From JBDSSS01 sp039928615 (lineage in GTDB: Bacteria; Actinomycetota; Actinomycetes; Actinomycetales; Dermatophilaceae), in assembly GCA_039928615.1 (NCBI GenBank), contig JBDSSS010000044.1, positions 1 through 64,000 of the forward strand: a DNA stretch of 64,000 nucleotides, written 5' to 3'. The translations under genes and the position numbers were made by a program. Positions 46,223 to 54,949 of this stretch are shown one piece after another; position 1 is the stretch's first letter; the number at the start of each line of letters is the position of its first letter. Below the pieces are notes generated by a model. It had not been told where the DNA came from and made no database searches. It saw only the letters and a list, made by a program, of their open reading frames with translations.

Positions 46223-47655
46223 GACTCTCCTCCGTTGCTGCGGATCAGCGCGAGCAGCTCGTCACGGATCCGTTCCATGGTCTCACGATCGGCTGCCTCG
46301 ACGTTGAGCCGGAGCAGGGGCTCGGTGTTGGACGCCCGGACGTTGAACCACCACGACGGCGCCTCCCCCGGGGTGGCGCTCACCGTGAGCCCGTCGAGCT
46401 CGTCGGTGCCGGCGGCGCGCTGCGTCGCCCACCCGCGGATCCGCTCGACCGCGGCCACCTGGTCGCCCACCGTGCTGTTGATCTCGCCCGAGGCCACGTA
46501 GCGCTCGAACTGGTCGGTGAGCGCCGTCAGCGGGCCGGGCTGCTCACCGAGGGCCGCGAGCACGTGCAGCGCGGCCAGCATGCCGGTGTCGGCGAACCAG
46601 AAGTCGCGGAAGTAGTAGTGCGCCGAGTGCTCACCGCCGAAGACGGCCCCGGACCGGGCCATCTCCCCCTTGATGAAGGAGTGGCCGACGCGAGTTCGCA
46701 GCGGGGTGGCGCCGTGCTCCCTGACGATCTCGGCGACGGCGGCACTGGAGATGACGTTGTGCACGATCGTCACGTCGGACTCCCCACCGGCCCGGGCCCG
46801 GGCGATCTCCCGGGTCGCCACGAGTCCGGTGATCGCCGAGGGAGAGACGGGCCGGCCGTCGGCGTCGACGACGAAGCACCGGTCGGCGTCGCCGTCGAAG
46901 GCGAGACCGAGGTCGGCGCCGTGCTCGACGACGGCGGCCTGGAGGTCGACGAGGTTGGCCGGGTCGAGCGGGTTGGCCTCGTGGTTGGGGAAGGTCCCGT
47001 CGAGCTCGAAGTAGAGCGGGATGACCGTGAGCGGCAGGGCGGGGAGGCCGGCGCCGGTCCCGAGCACGGCTGGCACGGTGTGGCCGCCCATCCCGTTGCC
47101 CGCGTCGACGACGACCGTCAGCGGCCGCGACCCGGAGATGTCGACGAGCCCGCGAAGGAAGGCGGCGTAGTCGGCGAGCACGTCCTGCTCGCGCAGGGCC
47201 CCCTGCGCCTCCCGCGGGTCCGGGAGGCTCGACCCGCTGTCGAGCAGCCACTGGGCCAGGTCCCGGATCTCGACGAGACCCGAGTCCTGGCCGACGGGCC
47301 GGGCCGCGGACCGGCACAGCTTGATCCCGTTGTAGGCCGCTGGGTTGTGGCTCGCGGTGAACATCGCCCCGGGCAGGTCGAGAGCGCCGCTCGCGTAGTA
47401 GAGGCCGTCGGTGGAGCAGAGCCCGATGAGGGTGACGTCGACGCCGCGGGAGGTGACGCCGTCGGCGAAGGCACGGGAGAGGTCAGGGGAGCTCTGACGC
47501 ATGTCGTGTCCGACGACCACGCCACGCTGGCCGTCGGGGATCACGACGACCTCGGCGAAGGCCGCACCGATCGCGCGCGCGACCTCGGGAGAGAGCTGCT
47601 CGGGGACGAGTCCCCGGACGTCGTAGGCCTTGATGAAGTCTGCGAGGGTCGGCAC
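46219..47655 (-). CDS. pmm: Phosphomannomutase / phosphoglucomutase
   Basis: A 478-residue alpha-D-phosphohexomutase interconverting mannose-6-phosphate and mannose-1-phosphate, needed for GDP-mannose and envelope glycans. Active-site phosphoserine loop T-A-S-H-N-P near residue 103; metal-binding loop D-G-D-A-D-R near 248; sugar-binding loop G-E-H-S-A-H near 338; phosphate-binding R-A-S-N-T-E-P near 445. It starts from GTG 47655, seven bases after TAGAGT. It heads the operon with Trm112-like and SIS genes, matching the mycobacterial pmmA (manB) locus. Confidence 0.95.
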   Translation of the reverse strand: MPTLADFIKAYDVRGLVPEQLSPEVARAIGAAFAEVVVIPDGQRGVVVGHDMRQSSPDLSRAFADGVTSRGVDVTLIGLCSTDGLYYASGALDLPGAMFTASHNPAAYNGIKLCRSAARPVGQDSGLVEIRDLAQWLLDSGSSLPDPREAQGALREQDVLADYAAFLRGLVDISGSRPLTVVVDAGNGMGGHTVPAVLGTGAGLPALPLTVIPLYFELDGTFPNHEANPLDPANLVDLQAAVVEHGADLGLAFDGDADRCFVVDADGRPVSPSAITGLVATREIARARAGGESDVTIVHNVISSAAVAEIVREHGATPLRTRVGHSFIKGEMARSGAVFGGEHSAHYYFRDFWFADTGMLAALHVLAALGEQPGPLTALTDQFERYVASGEINSTVGDQVAAVERIRGWATQRAAGTDELDGLTVSATPGEAPSWWFNVRASNTEPLLRLNVEAADRETMERIRDELLALIRSNGGES

Positions 47656-47662
47656 GGCGACG

Positions 47663-47668
47663 ACTCTA
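47663..47668 (-). promoter_or_regulatory. -10 box TAGAGT of pmm
   Basis: Minus-strand TAGAGT, seven bases, then the GTG at 47655, in the 17-bp gap after the DUF3499 gene. Confidence 0.5.
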
Positions 47669-47672
47669 GTGC

Positions 47673-48092
47673 TCAGCTGTCGCGCAGGATGCGCAGGTGA
47701 CCGCGCCGACCCGCCTCGACGGCGCCCGAGCCGGCCTCGGTCGCGGCCTGGCTGCGGGCCGGGCCGCGCTCCACCGACGCCTCGGCCGCGCGGCTCTCCG
47801 CACCGGGGCGCGGCGTGCGGGGACGGCCGGCCTCACGCACGGCGTCGGCGAGGGCGAGCAGGTCGTCGCTGGCGAGGGCCGGCTCCGGATAGTCGCCGCC
47901 GAGGCGCACGACGTCCCAGCCCCGCGGCGCCGTCATCCGCTCGGCATGCTCGCGGCAGAGGTCGTAGGTGTGCGGCTCGGCGTACGTCGCGAGCGGGCCG
48001 AGCACGACGGCGCGGTCGGCGTAGGCGTAGGTGAGGGTCGCCACGGCCGGACGGGCGCACCCCGTCTTGGAACATCCTCGAGTCAGACCCAC
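47673..48092 (-). CDS. DUF3499 family protein
   Basis: A 139-residue protein of the conserved actinobacterial DUF3499 family. The N-terminal zinc-finger-like module reads C-S-K-T-G-C ... L-C-R-E-H, followed by W-D-V-V-R-L and an Ala/Arg/Glu-rich disordered tail. Function unknown. GTG 48092 (V-G-L-T-R-G-C) is preferred because it lies eight bases from a TAGAGT box, while a further start at 48137 would add 15 unconserved-looking residues. It is divergent from the metallopeptidase-like gene. Confidence 0.8.
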   Translation of the reverse strand: MGLTRGCSKTGCARPAVATLTYAYADRAVVLGPLATYAEPHTYDLCREHAERMTAPRGWDVVRLGGDYPEPALASDDLLALADAVREAGRPRTPRPGAESRAAEASVERGPARSQAATEAGSGAVEAGRRGHLRILRDS

Positions 48093-48100
48093 GATCGTCG

Positions 48101-48106
48101 ACTCTA
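48101..48106 (-). promoter_or_regulatory. -10 box TAGAGT of the DUF3499 gene
   Basis: Minus-strand TAGAGT, eight bases, then the GTG at 48092; start at or within two bases of the initiation codon. Confidence 0.4.
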
Positions 48107-48177
48107 GTCGGGGTCGCGGGCGCCACCGAGCCACCACGCCGGGGCCGGGTGAGGCGCTCGGGGCGCGTGGCGAGAAC

Positions 48178-48183
48178 TAGGCT
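48178..48183 (+). promoter_or_regulatory. -10 box TAGGCT of the metallopeptidase-like gene
   Basis: TAGGCT, six bases, then the GTG at 48190; leaderless type. Confidence 0.5.
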
Positions 48184-48189
48184 GATGGG

Positions 48190-48612
48190 GTGAGCACTCG
48201 CCCCGACCCCTCGCGCCGACGGGACCGTCACGGTCGGGGCCACCGCGGCCCGGTGGCCTGGCCCCCCGTCCCGGTGATGACGAGCCGGAGGGATGCTTTC
48301 GACGACTTCGTCCTCGACGCGGCCGCCCGGCTCGAGGCGACGTGCGGCCGGGCCTTCCCGGTCGTGGAGTTCGCCGTCGAGGACGTGCCCCGGGGTCCGG
48401 CCCCGTGGGACCACCACGAGGTCCCGCTCGGGCGGCTCTACCCCGCCTCCGGCGGCCAACCCGCCCGGATCGTCGTCTACCGCCGACCGGTCGAGACCCG
48501 GGTCACCGACACCCGTGAGAAGGCAGCCCTCGTCGCCGACATCGTCACCGAGCAGGTCGCCGGTCTGATGGGCGTCACCCCGGAGGAGCTCGACCCCGGC
48601 TTCGGCGACTGA
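48190..48612 (+). CDS. Rv3259-like metallopeptidase-family protein lacking HExxH
   Basis: A 140-residue protein resembling the minigluzincin-like 'metallopeptidase family' (F-D-D-F-V-L-D-A-A, V-E-D-V-P, I-V-V-Y-R-R-P-V-E). The expected zinc motif H-E-x-x-H is replaced: the equivalent helix reads V-T-E-Q-V-A-G-L-M-G. It is therefore probably catalytically inactive, as also appears true of the mycobacterial Rv3259 branch. The first 30 residues are basic and disordered. The GTG at 48190 follows TAGGCT by six bases. It converges with the DUF5719 gene (7 bp apart). Confidence 0.78.
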   Translation: MSTRPDPSRRRDRHGRGHRGPVAWPPVPVMTSRRDAFDDFVLDAAARLEATCGRAFPVVEFAVEDVPRGPAPWDHHEVPLGRLYPASGGQPARIVVYRRPVETRVTDTREKAALVADIVTEQVAGLMGVTPEELDPGFGD

Positions 48613-48619
48613 CGAGCCG

Positions 48620-50116
48620 TCAGCGGCGCACCTGGCGCACGGGGATGGCCAGGGCGCTGACCGGAGCGCCGGTGATGGCCGCGACGGAGAAGAAGGGCAC
48701 CCCGCCGTCGACACCCCCCACCGTGGCGGCCGCATGCACCTCGCCGGAGTCGACCCGGAGCCAGAGGCTCGTCGCGGCCCCGACGGGCACGGTGACGGTC
48801 GAGTCGGCGGGGACCGTGACGACCGTGGAGGTGGCGGCGTCCCCCGTCCCGAGGGTGACGGTGACCTGGGCAGCCGAGGCCGCGGAGGCCGCGGACAGCA
48901 GCAACGATGTCGAGGCAGCCGCGCCCTCGAGACCCGGCAGCAGCAGCCCGGCCGTCGACCGCACTGCGGACGTCGCCGGAGCCCAGCCGAAGTCACCCAT
49001 CCGGTCCGCGCCGGTGGCGGCGCGTCGCTCGACGTAGGCCCCGGCCGTCACCGGCTGGTCCGACACGAGACGGAAGCCGACGCCGCCGGCCGGGAGGTCG
49101 AGCCAGACGTCCTTGGTCGACTCGGCGGGCACGCGAACGGCCCGCAGCTCCGCCGGCTGCTTGGGGCCGGTGGCGGTGAGGACCCGCACCTGGACGAGCG
49201 CCTCGGCGGCTCCGGGGTTGACCAGGCGCAGACCGGTGACGCCGTTGACGTCGACGCCGGGCACGACGAGGTCGGTGGCTGGGGAGGCCGAGCGGGTGGC
49301 GTCGTCGATGCCCCGCCCGGTCGCACCGTCGATCCAGGCCTCGTCGAGCACGGCGGACACGACGCCACCGGTCGCGATGACGTGGACCGCCGGGGAGACC
49401 TCCCCCGGCGCCAGTGCGTCGAGGGAGAGCACGATGCGGCCCCGGGGTGGCACGGACAGGCCACGGGCCTGGTCGGCGGTGACGGCACCCTTGGAGCCGT
49501 AGAGGTCGAGGCTCACGGCGACCGCGTTGGCGCCGGGGTTGCTGACGATGACGCGCTCGGTGCGCGACGGTCCGCCGCCGCCGCCGACGAGCCAGACGTC
49601 CGACGAGGGGACCTGGCACGGCGTGACGACGAGACCACGGTCGTCGTCGCCGCGGTGGCGCCACGTCTGGGTGCCGACGAGGCCGGGCGCCAGTCCGCCG
49701 GCACCGGTCACGAGCACCGGGTCGGTGGACGTGCCGGCGACCGTGGCGGCGCGCTGCTGCGCCCTGGCCGTCCCCGTGACGAGGGGCGCCGGCGCGCCAC
49801 CACTCGACACGGCCACCGTGCCCGCACCGCTCGGTGTCTCCGTGAGGGACTGCGGCAGGGAAACGACCGGAGCCGCGGCGGTCGCCACGGCGACAGTTCC
49901 CGCGACGTCGCGCAGCGACTCCCCACCGACCCGCTGCTGGCCGGGGCAGACGAGCGTCGCGTCCTCGACGAGGACGTCGGAGGACTCGGGCAGGCCGGCC
50001 ACCTCGTGCGGGGCGGCCAACTGCACGGAGGCCGTGCCGCGCGCGGCCCCGAAGGCGAGGGCGGCGGCGGCCAGGCCCACGGCGGCGGTCCGCGCCGGAC
50101 CGGACAGGCGGATCAT
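48620..50116 (-). CDS. DUF5719 family exported protein
   Basis: A 498-residue protein with an N-terminal hydrophobic signal-anchor (A-V-G-L-A-A-A-A-L-A-F-G) and a large extracytoplasmic beta-rich region of repeated Ig-like blocks (for example V-S-L-D-L-Y-G-S-K-G and W-L-R-V-D-S-G-E-V). It is rich in Val, Ala and Thr, with few Cys or Lys. DUF5719 proteins accompany large glycosyltransferases in actinobacteria; function unknown, probably at the cell surface. The start overlaps the glycosyltransferase stop by 4 bp, so the two are coupled. Confidence 0.8.
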   Translation of the reverse strand: MIRLSGPARTAAVGLAAAALAFGAARGTASVQLAAPHEVAGLPESSDVLVEDATLVCPGQQRVGGESLRDVAGTVAVATAAAPVVSLPQSLTETPSGAGTVAVSSGGAPAPLVTGTARAQQRAATVAGTSTDPVLVTGAGGLAPGLVGTQTWRHRGDDDRGLVVTPCQVPSSDVWLVGGGGGPSRTERVIVSNPGANAVAVSLDLYGSKGAVTADQARGLSVPPRGRIVLSLDALAPGEVSPAVHVIATGGVVSAVLDEAWIDGATGRGIDDATRSASPATDLVVPGVDVNGVTGLRLVNPGAAEALVQVRVLTATGPKQPAELRAVRVPAESTKDVWLDLPAGGVGFRLVSDQPVTAGAYVERRAATGADRMGDFGWAPATSAVRSTAGLLLPGLEGAAASTSLLLSAASAASAAQVTVTLGTGDAATSTVVTVPADSTVTVPVGAATSLWLRVDSGEVHAAATVGGVDGGVPFFSVAAITGAPVSALAIPVRQVRR

Positions 50117-53100
50117 GCGCGCCTCCTCGACCGACGGTTGCCGAAGGGGACGGCAAGGAAGACGACGAGGGCGAGGAGCACGCCCTGCGCGAGCCGCCAC
50201 CAGGGGTCGGCGGCGGCGAGGTCGATCCGGAAGGCGCCAGCCGCGGCGGGGACGGCATACGTCGGCAGGGTCTCGCCGGCCAGCGGCGTGAGGACCCGTC
50301 CGTCGAAGGAGACGACCGCCTGCCCGGCCCACTCGGCCGGCTCGGCCACGACGACGCGGCGTCCGGCCTCACCGGCGGGGAGGCTGGTGTCGACGGCGGC
50401 ATGCGGCCCCGACGTCGGGACGACGTCGAGCAGGGCGCCCGACCCGTCGACGAGCCGGACCCGCGAGGGCGCCGTCCCGCCCGAGGCGCCGACGGCGCTG
50501 GGCAGGGGCTGGACCTTCCAGAGGATGCCGCCCTGGCTCGTGCCCAGGCGGCTGAGGCCCCCGGCGGAGTCGAGGCGGCGTGCGAGCGGGCTCTCGACGG
50601 GCGCGGCGGCCTGGACGAAACCGATGCCGAGCGAGGCGAGCCCCCCGGCGTCGAGCGACCCCTGCCCACGACCGCCGACGATCTCGGCGACCGCGGTGAC
50701 GAGCGGCGACTCGTCGACGTCGTTGCGCCGGTCGAGGTCGCGCAGCAGCTCGCCGGGCTCCTGACCGACGAGGACGAAGTCGACGACGCGGTCGGAGGGG
50801 CGCAGCAGGAGCAGCCGGTTGGCGAGGGGGTTGCCGGCCTGCTCGACCGCGACGGCGGGAAGGGTGGCCTGGCCGACGCTGATCTGGCGCCCCACCCCGA
50901 CGACGGCCCAGTCGGCGGCGAGCAGGAGCACGGGAGCGACGAGCAGTGCGGCGGCCGTCACGGCCCCGGTCAGGGCCCAGCGGTTGCGCGGTCGCCGGAG
51001 GGAGGGCAGCACGACGGTGCTGCCGACGAGGACGCCGACGAGCAGTCCGGCGACCCAGAGCTCGAGCCCGACCCCGGCCCAGAGGTGGGCCGGCGCCGAG
51101 GCCCCGACGCCCGTCTCGGCCGATCCGAGGACGACCCGGCCCGAGGCGAGGGCGACCGCGAGCCCGACGAGCGAGAGCAGACCCGCCACGACGAGGCCGA
51201 CGGCGGCCCCGCGGCTCTGCGCCCGGGTCGCCAGCCCCACGAGGCCCAGGAGCAGCACGGGGACGAGTGCGAGCGCCACGACGAGCCCGGTGCCGCCGGT
51301 CGTCGGCAGCCCCTCGGGCTGGCCGGCGAGCAGCGACCAGACGGTCGGCGCGGACGAGGTGGACACGATTCCCGGCCCGGAGAGCAGCAGCCGCCAGTCG
51401 TCGACGAAGCGGACGACCCACGGGCCGAGCAACCCGATCGGGACGACGAGCAGGGCCAGTCCGCGCAGGCGACGCCCGACGCCCGGCCCGACGAGGAGGA
51501 GCACGAGGGCGGCGACGGCGCACACGACGAGGAGCGGCGGAACGAACGCGCCGAGCACCGCGATGGCGAGGACGGTCGCGAAGGTGGCGGTCCACGTCCC
51601 GTCGCGGCGCGCGGCGAGGCTGAAGCCGGCCAACACGAGTGGGAGGACGATGTGCGCGACCGCGACGGTGACCCGTCCCTGGCCGACGATGTCCGTCACG
51701 ACGGCACCGGTCCCCCAGGCCACGGCGACCAGGGCCCGCGCGAGGCGCGAGCGGGTGACGACCCGACCGGCGACGTAGGCGGCCCACGCCGACAGTGCCG
51801 GGGTGAGGAAGAGGAGCCAGGCGATGGTGACGCCGGCGCTCGATCGGCTCTCGGCCACGCCGGGCACGTGCTCGATCAGCCAGGTGAGTCCGGAGAGGAC
51901 GGCGAGGTAGGGGCCGGACTCGGCCGAGGTGCCGAAGCCGGCGCCGTGCCAGCCGTCCCGGAAGGCGTGCCAGAGGCCGCTCGACCCGGTCGCGACGGCG
52001 CGCAGCTCGGCGCCGGCCAGACCGACGTTGCCACCGGACAGGGCGCCGGCCCGGATCGGGACGCGCCAGGCCACGGCCGTCGCTGCGAGGACGGTGAGCA
52101 CGGCGAGGAAACCGGGGTGGGTCGCGATCCGGTGAGGGAGCGACGCCGGCAGCTGACCGAGCGCGTCGCTGTCGTCGGACGTCGGTCCGGTCTCGGTCGT
52201 GGACCCGGCCTCGCGCCGCTGCCGGCTGTGCTCGGGGACGATCGCGTCCTGGATGTGGTCCACGGTGGTGCGCGCGGCGGTCGTCGGGCTGACGAAGAGG
52301 GTGGCGAGGTCGCCGCGGCGCAGCCGCTTGGTGCGCCGGAAGCGCCAGCGCGCCCCGATCGTCGCGGCCGGGTGGGCGACGGCGGTGACGTCGGTCAGCT
52401 CGCGCCAGGCGAGCCGGGGCCGCTTGGCGACGAGCAGGGTGAGCGAGGAGACGAGCGAGGAGACCGCCATCCAGATCGCGAGGAAGGGCGCGACGACCGG
52501 GCCGCACCGGGCGAGGGCCACCTGGCGCGAGGCCCGGCGGGTGCGCCGCTCGACCTCGCGGGGTCGGGGCCCGTCGGGACGCTCGCCACGCAACCCCGCC
52601 GAGGCCTCGCGGATGACGGCGCCGGGCACGACGATGACGCGCCGGTCGGCGAGCTGGGCCCGCCAGCCGAAGTCGAGGTCTGCGCCGTAGTCGTCGAAGG
52701 TCGGGTCGAAGCCGCCCAGCTCTTCGTGGGCGTCGCGCCGCACGAGCATGCCGCTCGTGCTCACGGCGAGGACGTCCTCGCGGCTGTCGTACTGGCCCTG
52801 GTCGACCTCCCCCAGCGCGGGCGAAGCAAGCCGCCGGCCGCTGCGGGTGACCTGGATGCCGAGCTCGACGAGCTGGCGCGGGTCGTCCCAGCTGACGATC
52901 TTGGGGCCCGCCACGGCGACGGTGCGCGAGCGGAGGACTGCCTCGAGAAGCCGAGCCAGCGTGGTCGGACGAGCGACGGTGTCGTCGTGCAGCACCCACA
53001 CCCACTCCCCCCGCGCGTCGGGGCGGGACGGCAGGTTGGCGACGCCGGCGTCGATCGCCTGACCGACGGGCACGACGTTGGGCAGCTTGAGGACCTGGAC

Positions 53101-53367
53101 GTCCTGGACGACCCGGCGCACGCCGCGGTGCGCCTGGGCGATGGCGACCGAGGTGTCGGTGCTCGCGACGTCGACGACGAGCAGCTGCGCCGGCGCGACG
53201 GTCTGCGCGGCGATGCCGTCGAGGCACTGCGTCAGCCAGGCCGCGCCGTTGCGCACGACGAGGACGACGGCGACCGCGGGTGGCGCGGGGGCTGCGCGAC
53301 GGCCCGTCGAGGAGTGGGGCTCGGCGCCGCCCCCGGCAACCGCCGGGTGGCTCAGCACGTCAGTCAT
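50113..53367 (-). CDS. Large bipartite glycosyltransferase with polytopic membrane part
   Basis: A 1084-residue membrane enzyme. N-terminal GT2 domain (about residues 30-270) with V-V-L-V-V-R-N-G-A, V-D-V-A-S-T-D-T-S and a D-D metal site in V-L-H-D-D-T-V-A, plus D-D-Y-G-A-D-L-D-F-G-W. After one or two helices near 300-330 and a basic cytoplasmic linker, about a dozen transmembrane helices follow, then an outside domain near 790-1050 and a last helix before a basic tail. Donor and product unknown. It lies next to DUF5719 and whiB2, as in other actinobacteria. ATG 53367 is chosen; an upstream start at 53409 is possible. Confidence 0.85.
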   Translation of the reverse strand: MTDVLSHPAVAGGGAEPHSSTGRRAAPAPPAVAVVLVVRNGAAWLTQCLDGIAAQTVAPAQLLVVDVASTDTSVAIAQAHRGVRRVVQDVQVLKLPNVVPVGQAIDAGVANLPSRPDARGEWVWVLHDDTVARPTTLARLLEAVLRSRTVAVAGPKIVSWDDPRQLVELGIQVTRSGRRLASPALGEVDQGQYDSREDVLAVSTSGMLVRRDAHEELGGFDPTFDDYGADLDFGWRAQLADRRVIVVPGAVIREASAGLRGERPDGPRPREVERRTRRASRQVALARCGPVVAPFLAIWMAVSSLVSSLTLLVAKRPRLAWRELTDVTAVAHPAATIGARWRFRRTKRLRRGDLATLFVSPTTAARTTVDHIQDAIVPEHSRQRREAGSTTETGPTSDDSDALGQLPASLPHRIATHPGFLAVLTVLAATAVAWRVPIRAGALSGGNVGLAGAELRAVATGSSGLWHAFRDGWHGAGFGTSAESGPYLAVLSGLTWLIEHVPGVAESRSSAGVTIAWLLFLTPALSAWAAYVAGRVVTRSRLARALVAVAWGTGAVVTDIVGQGRVTVAVAHIVLPLVLAGFSLAARRDGTWTATFATVLAIAVLGAFVPPLLVVCAVAALVLLLVGPGVGRRLRGLALLVVPIGLLGPWVVRFVDDWRLLLSGPGIVSTSSAPTVWSLLAGQPEGLPTTGGTGLVVALALVPVLLLGLVGLATRAQSRGAAVGLVVAGLLSLVGLAVALASGRVVLGSAETGVGASAPAHLWAGVGLELWVAGLLVGVLVGSTVVLPSLRRPRNRWALTGAVTAAALLVAPVLLLAADWAVVGVGRQISVGQATLPAVAVEQAGNPLANRLLLLRPSDRVVDFVLVGQEPGELLRDLDRRNDVDESPLVTAVAEIVGGRGQGSLDAGGLASLGIGFVQAAAPVESPLARRLDSAGGLSRLGTSQGGILWKVQPLPSAVGASGGTAPSRVRLVDGSGALLDVVPTSGPHAAVDTSLPAGEAGRRVVVAEPAEWAGQAVVSFDGRVLTPLAGETLPTYAVPAAAGAFRIDLAAADPWWRLAQGVLLALVVFLAVPFGNRRSRRRA

Positions 53368-53434
53368 CGTGGCGAGCCCGACCCGCGCGACGACCGACGT
53401 CCCGGGCACAGCGTCCCGGGCACCGGGCGCACGG

Positions 53435-53701
53435 TCAGACCGCGCGCTTCTTCAGCTTGCGACGCTCCCGCTCGGAGAGACCGCCCCAGATGCCGAAGCG
53501 CTCGTCGTTGGACAGGGCGTACTCGAGGCACTCGGCGCGCACCTCACACCCGACGCAGACCTTCTTGGCCTCGCGCGTGGAGCCGCCCTTCTCAGGGAAG
53601 AACGCCTCCGGATCGGTCTGGGCGCAGAGCGATCGCTCCTGCCAGGACAGCTCCGCCTCCTCGCTGTCCAGCTCTGCTGTGACCACCATCAAATCGTGCA
53701 T
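53435..53701 (-). CDS. whiB2: WhiB2 (WhmD) iron-sulfur regulator
   Basis: An 88-residue Wbl protein controlling septation and sporulation-type cell division in actinobacteria. Cys26, Cys49, Cys52 and Cys58 bind the [4Fe-4S] cluster, G-I-W-G-G is the turn motif, and the basic tail E-R-R-K-L-K-K-R follows. N-terminal acidic extension. The ATG at 53701 has GAGGAGGGG immediately upstream. A long leader of about 120 bases with 11-bp repeats precedes it. It lies upstream of the glycosyltransferase and is divergent from fbiA, as in mycobacteria (whiB2-fbiA). Confidence 0.95.
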   Translation of the reverse strand: MHDLMVVTAELDSEEAELSWQERSLCAQTDPEAFFPEKGGSTREAKKVCVGCEVRAECLEYALSNDERFGIWGGLSERERRKLKKRAV

Positions 53702-53735
53702 GACCCCTCCTCGACCCTGACGTACACGTGTGCCT

Positions 53736-53767
53736 CCGCGCTGTTCCGCACTGTTTCCGCGCTGTTT
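53736..53767. repeat. Three 10-11 bp phased direct repeats in the whiB2 leader
   Basis: CCGCGCTGTT (53736-53745), CCGCACTGTTT (53746-53756) and CCGCGCTGTTT (53757-53767), one helical turn apart, lie between the whiB2 promoter and its start codon. Confidence 0.75.
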
Positions 53768-53830
53768 CGGCGATGTCGGACCCTCACGCCGAGGCCCGTT
53801 CGCTCCGGCGGTGAAAGACACAACACTGGA

Positions 53831-53860
53831 ATTACATGCGTGTCATACCTCTCCCGTCAA
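53831..53860 (-). promoter_or_regulatory. whiB2 promoter
   Basis: On the minus strand TTGACG, 18 bases, TGTAAT. Both hexamers are strong matches to the vegetative consensus. The implied leader is about 120 bases. Confidence 0.6.
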
Positions 53861-53947
53861 GCCGTAGAATGATATTTGCCTCATTGGGGTAATACCTGAT
53901 ACCAGCCCAAAACGCCCCGCATGCTCCGGGCTGAGAGGATCACTCCC

Positions 53948-54949
53948 ATGCGCATCACCGCCCTGTCGGGAGGAATCGGCGGCGCCCGGTTCCTTCGCGG
54001 CCTCCTCCGCCACCTGTCCGACACCGCCTCCGGTGGTCAGCGCGACCCGGCCGAGCCGGTCGAGCTGACCGTCATCGGCAACACCGGCGACGACATCACC
54101 CTCTTCGGCCTGCGGGTCTGCCCCGACCTCGACACGCTGCTCTACACGCTCGGCGGCGGGATCCACGAGGGCCAGGGCTGGGGCCGCGCCGACGAGACCC
54201 ACAGCCTCGCGGGCGAGCTGGCGGCGCTCGGGGCGCAGCCGCAGTGGTTCGGCCTCGGCGACAAGGACTTCGCGACCCACGTCTACCGCTCGCAGCTGCT
54301 CGGGCAGGGTATGCCGCTCAGCGTCGTCACCGCGAGACTGGCCGCCCGCTGGGGGCTGCCCGAGCAGGGCGTCCGGCTGCTGCCGATGACCGACACCCCC
54401 GTCGAGACGCACGTCGTCGTCGGCGAGGGCGAGCAGACCCGCGCCATCCACTTCCAGGAGTGGTGGGTGCGCCACCAGGCCTCGCTGCCCGCCGAGCGCT
54501 TCGTCGTCGCCGGTCTCGACGCGGCGGCCCCGGCGCCGGGCGTGCTCGACGCGATCCGCGAGGCCGACGTCGTGCTGCTGCCCCCGAGCAACCCCGTCGT
54601 CTCGATCGGGATCATCCTCGGCGTCCCCGGTCTGCGGGACGCCCTGCGCGGCACCCGGGCTCCCGTCGTCGGCGTCTCCCCCCTCGTCGGCGGCCGGCCG
54701 GTGCGCGGCCACGCCGACGCCTGCCTGCGCACGATCGGGGTGGCCGAGACGAGCACCGCGGTCGCCGGCCTCTACACCGACTTCCTCGACGGGTGGCTCG
54801 TCGACGAGGAGGACCCGATGGTCGGCCGGCCCGGCCTCGACGTCGTGCACCGCCCGCTGCTGATGTCCTCCCCCGACGCGGCCGCCGACCTCGCCGGCGC
54901 CGCCCTGGAGCTCGGCACCCGGCTGCGGCCGGAGCGGACCACCGCGTGA
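53948..54949 (+). CDS. fbiA: FbiA / CofD, 2-phospho-lactate (or phosphoenolpyruvate) transferase of F420 biosynthesis
   Basis: A 333-residue enzyme that joins the phosphoacid from FbiD/CofC to the deazaflavin FO, giving F420-0 or dehydro-F420-0. Diagnostic segments are M-R-I-T-A-L-S-G-G-I-G-G-A-R, G-N-T-G-D-D-I-T-L-F-G-L-R-V-C-P-D-L-D-T near 45, and P-P-S-N-P-V-V-S-I-G near 217. The ATG has GAGAGGATC upstream. It overlaps fbiB by 4 bp (GTGA). TAGAAT at 53865-53870 may be its -10 box. The presence of the gene shows that the host uses F420. Confidence 0.96.
   Translation: MRITALSGGIGGARFLRGLLRHLSDTASGGQRDPAEPVELTVIGNTGDDITLFGLRVCPDLDTLLYTLGGGIHEGQGWGRADETHSLAGELAALGAQPQWFGLGDKDFATHVYRSQLLGQGMPLSVVTARLAARWGLPEQGVRLLPMTDTPVETHVVVGEGEQTRAIHFQEWWVRHQASLPAERFVVAGLDAAAPAPGVLDAIREADVVLLPPSNPVVSIGIILGVPGLRDALRGTRAPVVGVSPLVGGRPVRGHADACLRTIGVAETSTAVAGLYTDFLDGWLVDEEDPMVGRPGLDVVHRPLLMSSPDAAADLAGAALELGTRLRPERTTA

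Noticed and set aside
50401..53682. Long plus-strand open frame opposite the glycosyltransferase
   Set aside because: Antisense shadow; rich in R, G, D and A with no motif or ribosome-binding site.
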